A DNA stretch of 64,000 nt, taken from NCBI RefSeq assembly GCF_003732705.1, contig NZ_MOBR01000019.1, forward strand, positions 62,001 to 126,000, in the 5' to 3' direction. Below the pieces are notes generated by a model. The model saw nothing but the letters and a program-made list of their open reading frames with translations, was not told the DNA's origin and ran no database searches. The position numbers were made by a program, and so were the translations under genes. The DNA is from Pseudomonas frederiksbergensis (lineage in GTDB: Bacteria > Pseudomonadota > Gammaproteobacteria > Pseudomonadales > Pseudomonadaceae). Each line of letters opens with the position of its first letter. Position 1 is the stretch's first letter. Shown here piece after piece: positions 16,841-24,522 of the stretch.

Positions 16841-17740
16841 TGCGTTGAGTTTGCGAGCCATAATCGTCAGTTGCGTGGACATTTCGCGGACTTCAGTCAG
16901 CGAGTAATCCATCATGCGCATCGACAACTTGGCGCGCGGCAGCGTTTGCAAATCATGGTTCGATAACAGTTCGCGTCGGGCATCTTCGATAAAGCGCATG
17001 AGCCTGTAACAGAAATCGCCCAGATTGTTCGCCGAGCCTGTGCTCTGCGCGTGCAATGTTTCGAGGTGGACGATGTGCTGCTTCGCCAGTTCGCGGCGTT
17101 GTTCTTCCGAGTAACTGTCGTTCGGGTCGTATTGCATGCCCGGCAAGCCCAGGCGCCCGAGGGTGTAATAGGCCTCGATCTTGGAAATGGGCCCATCGCA
17201 ACTGCACAGACGCAGCTTCAGCGACTCGATGAATCGCAGAAAGAGGCTATGGGTGTTTTCGGTCAGGGTGCGCACGCTGGTTCTGAGCTGCTCCACGGTC
17301 CGCTCACACATCCCCAGGCGGAACAAAAACATCTGCATGATATCGAGCACATCAACCGGCGGACTGCCGGTCCAGTTGCCCGACGTGACAATACTGAACC
17401 GCTGGGGATCGATGCGGACAATGGATGTGCGCCGGTCCCAGCCTTCATCGTTGATGGCTGCAAATTCAGCCAGAAAAACGTTGAGGTCCTGCACCACCCA
17501 TGGAATCGCATGACCCAAGGCGTCGATTGAGGCCTTGATTCCCTGCCAGGAAGCCAATGAATCCGTCGCGGCGAAGCCCAGTGCGCGTGCATCGGGAGGA
17601 ACCAGCAACTGATGTCCCTGCCGCGCGATTAAATCGGAGAACGATTGTATTTGCGCCAATGCGGGGCCGAGGTCGTTCAAAAAGTCCTTGTACTGCCTGA
17701 TGGATACGAAATTTTTCTCTGCCAGTAAATAATCGAACAT
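16838..17740 (-). CDS. Unknown 300-residue protein, partner of the alpha-xenorhabdolysin-like toxin
   Basis: 300 residues, started by an ATG with a strong GGAGGAAATTCG site. No signal peptide and no obvious membrane helix. The predicted content is mostly helical (QYKDFLNDLGPALAQIQSFS, DVLDIMQMFLFRLGMCERTV, LSMRMMDYSLTEVREMSTQL). It lies 53 bases after the large toxin-like gene on the same strand, so the two are probably one operon. It could be a third toxin component, a chaperone or an immunity factor; nothing in the sequence decides between these. I do not recognise a named family. Confidence 0.75.
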   Translation of the reverse strand: MFDYLLAEKNFVSIRQYKDFLNDLGPALAQIQSFSDLIARQGHQLLVPPDARALGFAATDSLASWQGIKASIDALGHAIPWVVQDLNVFLAEFAAINDEGWDRRTSIVRIDPQRFSIVTSGNWTGSPPVDVLDIMQMFLFRLGMCERTVEQLRTSVRTLTENTHSLFLRFIESLKLRLCSCDGPISKIEAYYTLGRLGLPGMQYDPNDSYSEEQRRELAKQHIVHLETLHAQSTGSANNLGDFCYRLMRFIEDARRELLSNHDLQTLPRAKLSMRMMDYSLTEVREMSTQLTIMARKLNA

Positions 17741-17793
17741 CGAATTTCCTCCGGCGACGCCTGACAGTGCTGCCAGGCGTCGCCCCTCCAGAC

Positions 17794-20115
17794 TTAAGGC
17801 CGCGCCACTGGCGCGAGGAACTCGAGGAACTGCCGGGCTTCTTGGGTGAAGCCGAGACTACGTGCGGCGCTGTCGGCGAATTGCTCCGCGCCCATGGCAT
17901 TCACGAACTGCTCGAATGCCGTCGCGGCCTTGGCGTACTCCGACGCATACACTTTGCGCTGATCTTCAATCGCATGAATTGCGTGGATGTACTTGGTCTT
18001 GCCGGCCGAGGTGCTGATGATCGAACTTTCCAGGTCAATCTGTTTGGACAAGGCTTCGATTTTTTCCTGCAACTTGTCGCTCTCACGAACCATGTCGAGG
18101 AAACGAATGCCCTTGCCGATGTCTTCCATGGTTTTTTTCAGTTGTTCGATGGCGAACATCACCAACTGAATTTCCGGCGGCGCCAGGCCCAGTTCCTTGA
18201 GTTTTTCGATGGTCAGGACGATGCCTTTGGCCAGTTCGTCCAGGCCGGCTTTCTCGATGGCCTTGACCGCATCGATCACCACTTGGCGCTGATCCTGAAT
18301 GATCACCAACTTCGCGCGCAGAGCTTCGATTTCGGCAGTGGCCTCGCGCGCTTCACGTTCGAAATCGACGAGGTAGGCACGGGTCAGACGCTGATCAAAC
18401 GCGTCGCAAATGTCTTTGAGGCAATCGCGAACAGTGCTGCCAGGCTCGCGTACCGATTGAACGGCGGCGTCCAGCAGTCGAGTCCGCTCATGCTCCAGCT
18501 CGGCAATCAGCTCAACATCGTTGTCGCCATTGAGCTCGTCACGCAGGTCCGCTTCGAGACGTCCGAGGCGGCCAATGTTCTTTTCCAGGGTGTATTGGCT
18601 GTCTTGCGCCGCTTCCTGCAGGTTCATGCTGGCGGTGCCGACGTTCAGCACCAGACGGTTGAAGCGGTCGTACAGGTGCGGAAGGTAATTGAGCTTGGTG
18701 CACCAGACGCCGGCGTCGTTGCGGTCGTCGCGCATCTGCTGATTGCTGGTGGCCAACAGCGCTTTGTCGACTGGCGGATACCCCGCACTGGCCTGAATGC
18801 CGAGGGTCATGCTGTGCATTGTGGCGGATAGCGAACGGCTGTTGATCGGGGTGACATTCATTGCGCGGGTACTCGAGCTGTAATTACGGTCATATTCTTC
18901 GTCGGCGTCTTTGAACACCTGGAGCAACTTGTCCGAGGTCTTTTCGATCTCGCGCCATGGCGCGACGACTTCACGGAACTGACGCACGAAGATATTCAGG
19001 CTCAATGCGTTATCGATGCCGCCGATGGCCTCGAAGGAATCCCGAACGGCATGGAACATCGTGTTCCACACATACATCAGGTTTTGCGTAGCCACATCTG
19101 CGTCGACGGCAACAATCATTGCACTCTGCAGATCGTGTTTAACCCGCGCCAGAGAGCCCAGCGTCTGGTTCTTGGCGTCGAGGATTTGTACGTCCTGCTC
19201 CTGCTCGGCATACAAGCGGTTGCGTTGAGCGCGGATATTTTCGGCCTCGACGCCCATATAGATGGCCATCGCCAGACCGGCAATGTTCATCCCCGCCGCA
19301 GCCTTCAATGCTTCCTGTACCGCAGCCTTGTATTCGGTGTTCTTGATATCGATTTCCAGCGCACGCTGGTCAATGATGTCCTTGAGGTGTTTGATATCGG
19401 CCGGCAACGTATTACCGTCGATCTGATCGACCCGCCGTTTGATGCCCGGCAGCACATGTTCGCGCAAGTCATAGCCGAAAGTGTCCAGCTCTTTCTTGAT
19501 ATCGGTAACCTCTCCGAGGTTATTTTCAATTCTCTTGAAAATACGATCCAGGTAATAACCCAAGCTACTGAGGGTATCTTCTTCCAGTTCGATACCGGGA
19601 AACTTGTCACCCATTTCCATTTCCAGCTGGCGGAGCTCTTCCAGGGTTTTGATGTTGCGCCGCTCGATCAAATCGCTGGCCTTGACTTCGGCCACAACTT
19701 CTTCAATGCCTTCGCCATAATTGATCATGCTGCGGGCAAAGGATTTCAGATCGGTGCCGGTCATCATGATTTTTTCCCGCAGTGGCGACCAGCGACGGGC
19801 GTGGTTACGGGTGTTCTGGAAGGTGCTGAGGAAATCTTCCGGCTTCAGACCCGCACCGCCATCCTGGCCGACGCCGAAACGCAGATAGTCGATCACATCT
19901 TTAAGCGTGTGCGGCAGTGCCAAACCCGCGGCTTCGTATTTGCGCAGGTCGATCACTTGCTTTTTGGTCAGCAGCAGGCCGGTGTCACGAACAACGTTGT
20001 CGCTACCGGCGACAGAAACTCCGGTCAACAACTGTGGTGCTTGAACGGCGTACTCCTGCAATTGTTCAGGTGTCGCGTCTTTTAGGGCGTCATCCCATAA
20101 AGCGTGGTTAGTCAT
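17794..20115 (-). CDS. Alpha-xenorhabdolysin/YaxAB-like pore-forming toxin, apparent A+B fusion
   Basis: 773 residues of almost pure alpha helix, with no signal peptide. Residues about 45-410 look like a whole A subunit: LTKKQVIDLRKYEAAGLALP, the head region KPEDFLSTFQNTRNHARRWS, a long coiled-coil stalk, a hydrophobic hairpin at about 263-290 (AAAGMNIAGLAMAIYMGVE) and MYVWNTMFHAVRDSFEAI. Residues about 430-773 look like a B subunit: a second coiled-coil stalk with a less polar turn at about 626-660 and a final helix IHAIEDQRKVYASEYAKAAT. Free XaxA/YaxA and XaxB/YaxB are about 400 and 350 residues, so the total fits a fusion. Family assignment rests on my recall of these patterns. The ATG at 20115 is preceded only by a weak GGAT; in-frame upstream sequence is AT-rich and unlike the family. 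Confidence 0.65.
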   Translation of the reverse strand: MTNHALWDDALKDATPEQLQEYAVQAPQLLTGVSVAGSDNVVRDTGLLLTKKQVIDLRKYEAAGLALPHTLKDVIDYLRFGVGQDGGAGLKPEDFLSTFQNTRNHARRWSPLREKIMMTGTDLKSFARSMINYGEGIEEVVAEVKASDLIERRNIKTLEELRQLEMEMGDKFPGIELEEDTLSSLGYYLDRIFKRIENNLGEVTDIKKELDTFGYDLREHVLPGIKRRVDQIDGNTLPADIKHLKDIIDQRALEIDIKNTEYKAAVQEALKAAAGMNIAGLAMAIYMGVEAENIRAQRNRLYAEQEQDVQILDAKNQTLGSLARVKHDLQSAMIVAVDADVATQNLMYVWNTMFHAVRDSFEAIGGIDNALSLNIFVRQFREVVAPWREIEKTSDKLLQVFKDADEEYDRNYSSSTRAMNVTPINSRSLSATMHSMTLGIQASAGYPPVDKALLATSNQQMRDDRNDAGVWCTKLNYLPHLYDRFNRLVLNVGTASMNLQEAAQDSQYTLEKNIGRLGRLEADLRDELNGDNDVELIAELEHERTRLLDAAVQSVREPGSTVRDCLKDICDAFDQRLTRAYLVDFEREAREATAEIEALRAKLVIIQDQRQVVIDAVKAIEKAGLDELAKGIVLTIEKLKELGLAPPEIQLVMFAIEQLKKTMEDIGKGIRFLDMVRESDKLQEKIEALSKQIDLESSIISTSAGKTKYIHAIHAIEDQRKVYASEYAKAATAFEQFVNAMGAEQFADSAARSLGFTQEARQFLEFLAPVARP

Positions 20116-20345
20116 AATTAATCCGTTAATTAAACTTATATTCAAACTTAGAAGAGGCGAGACATCCAATTGTCTCGCATTTATCCCGACAAGAAACCGG
20201 AACTGGAACCAGACTAAGCAAAAGATAAGGCGAGAGTCAAAAACGGAGATGTATTTAAAAACGACAACTTGACGAACCCCCGTAAAACCGAGGAAATGCA
20301 ACCAACAAAGAAACAACTTTCTATTGATTAACGGCCAGGACCCGT
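20116..20345. promoter_or_regulatory. AT-rich region upstream of the toxin-like operon
   Basis: 230 bases, clearly AT-richer than the neighbourhood, between the Sel1 gene end and the toxin-like start, both on the minus strand. Likely holds the promoter of the toxin-like operon. AT-rich promoters in Pseudomonas are common targets of MvaT/MvaU silencers; that link is inference. Confidence 0.45.
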
Positions 20346-21110
20346 TCAACTAACTTCGCCAGCCACTAGTTGGTTGTATTTTTCGCCGTACTCATTAGCC
20401 AGCGCTTGTAAACACGCATGGGGTGCCTGCAATAGAGAATGCGCAGCGCCTTGCAGGAAAACCGAATGCCCAAGGTCCATCGCCTTGCGCAACCACATCA
20501 GCCCCTCCTCGGTCCGGCCCTGGTCGACCAGGACGCTGCCATGGCTGAACTGCCCGCGAAAATCCCCGCCCTCGGCCGAGCGGCGATACCACTCGAACGC
20601 CGCCTCGGGGTTGGCCGGGCAATGTTGGCCCTCTTCCAGATAGCGGCCCAACAGGTTCATCGATTTGGCATGGCCGAGTTCAGCGGCGCGGCGATAAAGC
20701 AGCAAAGCGTCGGCCTGATTTTCACTGACGCCCCTGCCAGTCGCCAGCAGGTTGGCGTAGTTGTACATCGCCCAATCCAGCCCGGCATCCGCCGCGATCC
20801 GGTAATGCCCCGCCGCCACCGAAGCATCCTCCGTACACCCCCAACCATGCTCATGGCACCGACCGAGCATGTTGCGCGCCATCAAATGCCCGCCCTTGGC
20901 CGCGATCTCGAACCAACGCACAGCCAATGGTTGATCCTGTTCGATGCCCTGCCCGTCCAGCAGAATCTGCCCCAGCAATGCCTGGGCATCGAGCACACCT
21001 TCGCGAGCAGCAATCAGAATGGCCTGGGCCGCCCGCGCCGGACTTTCCTCAAGCATGGCTTTGAGTTGATCACCGTCGAGCACTTCCTCGCGGCGCAGTT
21101 GATAACTCAT
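20346..21110 (-). CDS. Sel1-repeat (SLR/TPR-like) protein downstream of piuC
   Basis: 254 residues with about five Sel1-like repeats (A..LG..Y..G.G...D...A..W...AA..G pattern, e.g. AQALLGQILLDGQGIEQDQP, ARNMLGRCHEHGWGCTEDAS, KSMNLLGRYLEEGQHCPANP). No signal peptide. Such alpha-solenoids mediate protein contacts. The start overlaps the piuC stop by four bases (ATGA), so it is translationally coupled to piuC; P. aeruginosa has the same pair (PA4515-PA4516, from memory). Its role in iron uptake is not known to me. Confidence 0.88.
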   Translation of the reverse strand: MSYQLRREEVLDGDQLKAMLEESPARAAQAILIAAREGVLDAQALLGQILLDGQGIEQDQPLAVRWFEIAAKGGHLMARNMLGRCHEHGWGCTEDASVAAGHYRIAADAGLDWAMYNYANLLATGRGVSENQADALLLYRRAAELGHAKSMNLLGRYLEEGQHCPANPEAAFEWYRRSAEGGDFRGQFSHGSVLVDQGRTEEGLMWLRKAMDLGHSVFLQGAAHSLLQAPHACLQALANEYGEKYNQLVAGEVS

Positions 21111-21787
21111 ACCTCCACCCAGCGGCGCAACAAATTGTGATAGGTGCCGGTGAGGCGGATCAGCGAAGGATGATCAGGCATGTCTTGAGTCAGTTGCTGG
21201 ATCGCCCCGTCCATCTCGAACAGCAAGGCACGCTGGCTGTCTTCGCGCACCAGGCTTTGGGTCCAGAAGAATGACGCGTAGCGTGTGCCGCGAGTAACGG
21301 CGTTGACCTTGTGCAAACTGCTGCCGGGGTACAGGACCATATCGCCGGCGGGGAGCTTGACCCGTTGGGTACCGAAGGTGTCCTGGATTTCCAGCTCGCC
21401 ACCGTCGTAGTCGTCCGGTTCGCTGAAAAACAGTGTCGCCGACAGGTCGGTGCGCACTCGCTCGATGCTGCCCTTGGGCTGGCGCACGGCGTTGTCGATG
21501 TGGAAGTCAAAACTGCCGCCCGCCGTGTAGCAGTTCAGCAACGGCGGAAAGACCTTGTGCGGTAACGCGGCCGACATGAACTGCGGATTTTTCCACAGTC
21601 GTTCGAGCATCGCCGCGCCGATTTCCTTGGCCAACGGGTGACCTTCAGGCAGTTGCAGGTTGTGCTTGGCCTTGGCCGACTGGAAGCCAGCGGTGATCTT
21701 GCCGTCGGCCCAATCCGCCTGCTCCAGGGCCTCGCGGATGCGCTGCACTTCTTCTTTCGCGAACACGCCGGGAATGTGCAGCAACAT
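21107..21787 (-). CDS. piuC: Fe(II)/2-oxoglutarate-dependent hydroxylase PiuC
   Basis: 226 residues, the usual PiuC/YbiX length. Double-stranded beta-helix with the metal triad: His and Asp in FDFHIDNAV, a distal His in PGSSLHKVNAV, and a basic Arg in RGTRYASFFW for 2-oxoglutarate. The ATG at 21787 (MLLHIPGVF) is the conserved start; an in-frame ATG at 21808 lies in the control region. piuC sits divergent from the siderophore receptor piuA, as in other pseudomonads, and this pair is known to be iron-regulated. Its substrate is not established. Confidence 0.93.
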   Translation of the reverse strand: MLLHIPGVFAKEEVQRIREALEQADWADGKITAGFQSAKAKHNLQLPEGHPLAKEIGAAMLERLWKNPQFMSAALPHKVFPPLLNCYTAGGSFDFHIDNAVRQPKGSIERVRTDLSATLFFSEPDDYDGGELEIQDTFGTQRVKLPAGDMVLYPGSSLHKVNAVTRGTRYASFFWTQSLVREDSQRALLFEMDGAIQQLTQDMPDHPSLIRLTGTYHNLLRRWVEV

Positions 21788-21820
21788 GCGGACGACACCT
21801 GATTTCAAAGAGGCGCCAAT

Positions 21821-21839
21821 GGTATTGATTCTTATTGCC
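21821..21839. promoter_or_regulatory. Candidate Fur box between piuC and piuA
   Basis: The minus-strand sequence GGCAATAAGAATCAATACC matches the 19-bp Fur consensus at about 13 positions by hand count. It lies 34 bases upstream of piuC and in the piuC-piuA divergent region, consistent with iron repression of piuC and possibly of piuA. Confidence 0.5.
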
Positions 21840-21994
21840 CGTGTAAAACCCCACAGACGAACGAGACAGCAAAAACCGTAAGGTTAAATTGTAAAGAATG
21901 TAAATTTGTCGCGAATAGTAACGTTTCGCAATTGATACAAATACCTGTTTACCCTATATTCCGCGACCTCAAATCCTTGGGGAGGGGAATTCAC

Positions 21995-24253
21995 ATGTCA
22001 CGCCAACTACAACAATCACCGGTCAGTTCACCACGTTTGCTCGCGTCTGCCATCGGCATGGCAATCACGGCCGGCTCCGCTGGACACATGGTTTTCGCCG
22101 CCGAAAAGACTGACGAAAAACCCTCGGGCAATGGGATTTCCCTCGATGCCACCAGCGTGGTTGGCGAGCAGCAAGACACCTCCTACAAAACCGATACCTC
22201 GGCCTCGAAAAAGTACACCGCGCCGCTGCGCGAGACGCCGAAAAGCGTCACCGTGATCCCGCAACAAGTGATCCGCGACACCGGCGCCACCAGCCTGGTC
22301 GATGCGTTGCGCACCACACCGGGCATCACCTTCGGTGCCGGCGAAGGCGGCAACCCGGCCGGCGACCGTCCGATCATTCGCGGCTTCAACGCTGAAAGCG
22401 ACGTGTTCGTTGATGGCATGCGCGACCCGGCGTCCCAGAGCCGCGAGATCTTCGACGTTGAATCGGTGGAAATCAGCAAAGGCCCGGGCTCGGCCTATAC
22501 CGGCGCCGGTTCCACCGGTGGCAGCCTGAACCTGGTGAGCAAGACCGCCAAATTGGGCAACTTCTACAACGGCGGCTTCACCTGGGGTTCGGACCAGACC
22601 AAGCGCACCACCCTTGACCTGAACCAGCAGATCAATGACACCTCGGCCTTTCGCCTGAACCTGATGAAGCACGAAGCCAACGTCGCCGGCCGTGACGGCG
22701 TGGATGTCAGCCGCTGGGGCGTGGCGCCGACCTTCTCCTTCGGCCTGGGCACCGACACCCGTGTGACCGTCGGTTACTACCACGTCGAAACCGACGACAT
22801 GCCGGACTACGGCGTGCCGCTGACGCTGAGCCCGAACCGCAGCAAGTACCACGTCGACAAGCCGGCCAACGTCAATAAAGACAACTTCTACGGCCTCACC
22901 GGTCGCGACTATCGCCAGACCCAAAACGACAGCGGCACGATCAAGATCGAACACGATCTGAATGACGACCTGACCGTTTCCAACAGCTTCCGCATGTCCC
23001 GCTCGACCTTGGATTACATCGCCACCAACCCCGACGACAGCAAGGGCAACGTGGCTAACGGCAGCGTGTACCGTGGCGCGAAAAGCCGTAACTCGACGTC
23101 CAGCGGCTGGGTCAACCAGACCGATCTGAGCGCCAAGTTCAGCACCGGCGCGATCGAGCACAGCCTGGTCACCGGCCTGGAGTTTTCCTACCAGGACACC
23201 CACAACCGTCCGTACATCCTGACCTCGACGGCGGCCGGCACTACGTGCAACCGTGCGCTGTTCAATTCCGGCGACTGCACCAACCTGTACAAGCCAACGC
23301 CTGGGGATAACTGGTCGGGCACGATCACGGACAGCAACGCCTTCACCGACACCGATACCAAGACCGCCGCAGCCTACGTATTCGACACGCTGAAGTTCAA
23401 CGAGCAATGGTCCCTGAACCTGGGCCTGCGTTACGACAACTACCAGACCGAATCCAGCGGCTATGCCAATGCTGGCCGTAGTTCGCCAGCGGGCAGCTTT
23501 TCCCGGGAGAACACCACCGACCTGCTCAACTACCAGATCGGCGTGGTCTACAACCCGTTGCCTAACGGCAGCGTGTACGCGGCCTATTCCACCTCCAGCA
23601 ACCCGGCCGGCGAAACCAGCGGTAACGGCGGCCTGGAACTGGCAGCGAACAACAGCGACCTGGACCCGGAAAAAAACCGTAACTACGAAATCGGCACCAA
23701 GTGGGACTTCTTCGGGGACGACCTGTCGCTGACCGCCGCACTGTTCCGCACCGAGAAAACCAACGCCCGTATCGACGATCCGGACGGCGCCACCACCCAA
23801 GTGCTGGACGGCGAACAAACCGTCAACGGCCTGGAACTGACCTACACCGGCAAGCTGACCCGTAACTGGAAAGTCTTCGGCGGCTACACCTATATGGAAA
23901 GCGAAGTGGTCAAGACCACCCTCGCGGCCGATAAAGGCAACCACATGCCGAGCACGCCACGGAACAACTTCACCCTGTGGTCGACCTACGACCTGATCCC
24001 GGAAAAGTTGACCATCGGCGGCGGCGCGACCTTCGTCGATTCGCAGTTCGGCAACGTCGCCAACTCGGTGGAGATCCCGTCCTACTGGCGTTACGACGCC
24101 ATGGCCAGCTACGCCCTGACCAAGAACGTCGATCTGCAACTCAACGTACAAAACCTGACCGACAAGCGTTATTTCGACCAGGTGTTCCAAACGCACTACG
24201 CCCACGTGGCGGCGGGCCGTACCGCCCTGCTGAGCGCGAACTTCCACTTCTGA
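21995..24253 (+). CDS. piuA: TonB-dependent catecholate siderophore receptor PiuA (Fiu-like)
   Basis: 752 residues. Long signal peptide up to MVFAAEK (about residue 35). The plug domain shows LRETPKSVTVIPQQVI, LRTTPGITFGAG and the SVEISKGPGSAYTGAGSTGG segment. The 22-strand barrel follows and ends in FHF, the terminal aromatic needed for BAM insertion. PiuA/Fiu receptors import ferric catecholates and also admit siderophore-linked beta-lactams such as cefiderocol. The ATG at 21995 follows GGGGAGGGGAATTCAC; in-frame ATG 21932 was rejected. Divergent from piuC across a control region with a candidate Fur box. Confidence 0.94.
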   Translation: MSRQLQQSPVSSPRLLASAIGMAITAGSAGHMVFAAEKTDEKPSGNGISLDATSVVGEQQDTSYKTDTSASKKYTAPLRETPKSVTVIPQQVIRDTGATSLVDALRTTPGITFGAGEGGNPAGDRPIIRGFNAESDVFVDGMRDPASQSREIFDVESVEISKGPGSAYTGAGSTGGSLNLVSKTAKLGNFYNGGFTWGSDQTKRTTLDLNQQINDTSAFRLNLMKHEANVAGRDGVDVSRWGVAPTFSFGLGTDTRVTVGYYHVETDDMPDYGVPLTLSPNRSKYHVDKPANVNKDNFYGLTGRDYRQTQNDSGTIKIEHDLNDDLTVSNSFRMSRSTLDYIATNPDDSKGNVANGSVYRGAKSRNSTSSGWVNQTDLSAKFSTGAIEHSLVTGLEFSYQDTHNRPYILTSTAAGTTCNRALFNSGDCTNLYKPTPGDNWSGTITDSNAFTDTDTKTAAAYVFDTLKFNEQWSLNLGLRYDNYQTESSGYANAGRSSPAGSFSRENTTDLLNYQIGVVYNPLPNGSVYAAYSTSSNPAGETSGNGGLELAANNSDLDPEKNRNYEIGTKWDFFGDDLSLTAALFRTEKTNARIDDPDGATTQVLDGEQTVNGLELTYTGKLTRNWKVFGGYTYMESEVVKTTLAADKGNHMPSTPRNNFTLWSTYDLIPEKLTIGGGATFVDSQFGNVANSVEIPSYWRYDAMASYALTKNVDLQLNVQNLTDKRYFDQVFQTHYAHVAAGRTALLSANFHF

Positions 24254-24282
24254 TTGCCCGCCAGCAAAGGAACAACACAATC

Positions 24283-24376
24283 CCTGTGGGAGCGAGCCTG
24301 CTCGCGAAGGCGGCAGCACATTCAATACATGTATTGGCTGACAGTCCGCATTCGCGAGCAGGCTCGCTCCCACAGG
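24283..24376. repeat. REP-type inverted repeat after piuA
   Basis: Arms CCTGTGGGAGCGAGCCTGCT and its reverse complement ending TCGCTCCCACAGG face each other. It lies between piuA and the PepSY-flavodoxin gene. Confidence 0.88.
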
Positions 24377-24522
24377 TTGTGTTTCTCGACTGGCAATTAT
24401 CAGGACCAAGCCCCGTTCATTGAATTGAACGGGGCTTTTGTGCGTAATAAAGAATGTTTCTCGACAACCCACGGCATAATGCGCGCCGTGATGATTACTT
24501 TCGAACGAACAAGGCGAGTGAC

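Noticed and set aside
17794..20115. An SMC/RecN-like or chemotaxis-type coiled-coil protein
   Set aside because: No Walker motifs, no HAMP or signalling hairpin; the two nonpolar mid-chain stretches and head motifs fit alpha-helical pore-forming toxins better.
22028..24472. An 814-codon open frame opposite piuA
   Set aside because: Antisense shadow of the TonB receptor, produced by codon bias; no start context or motif.
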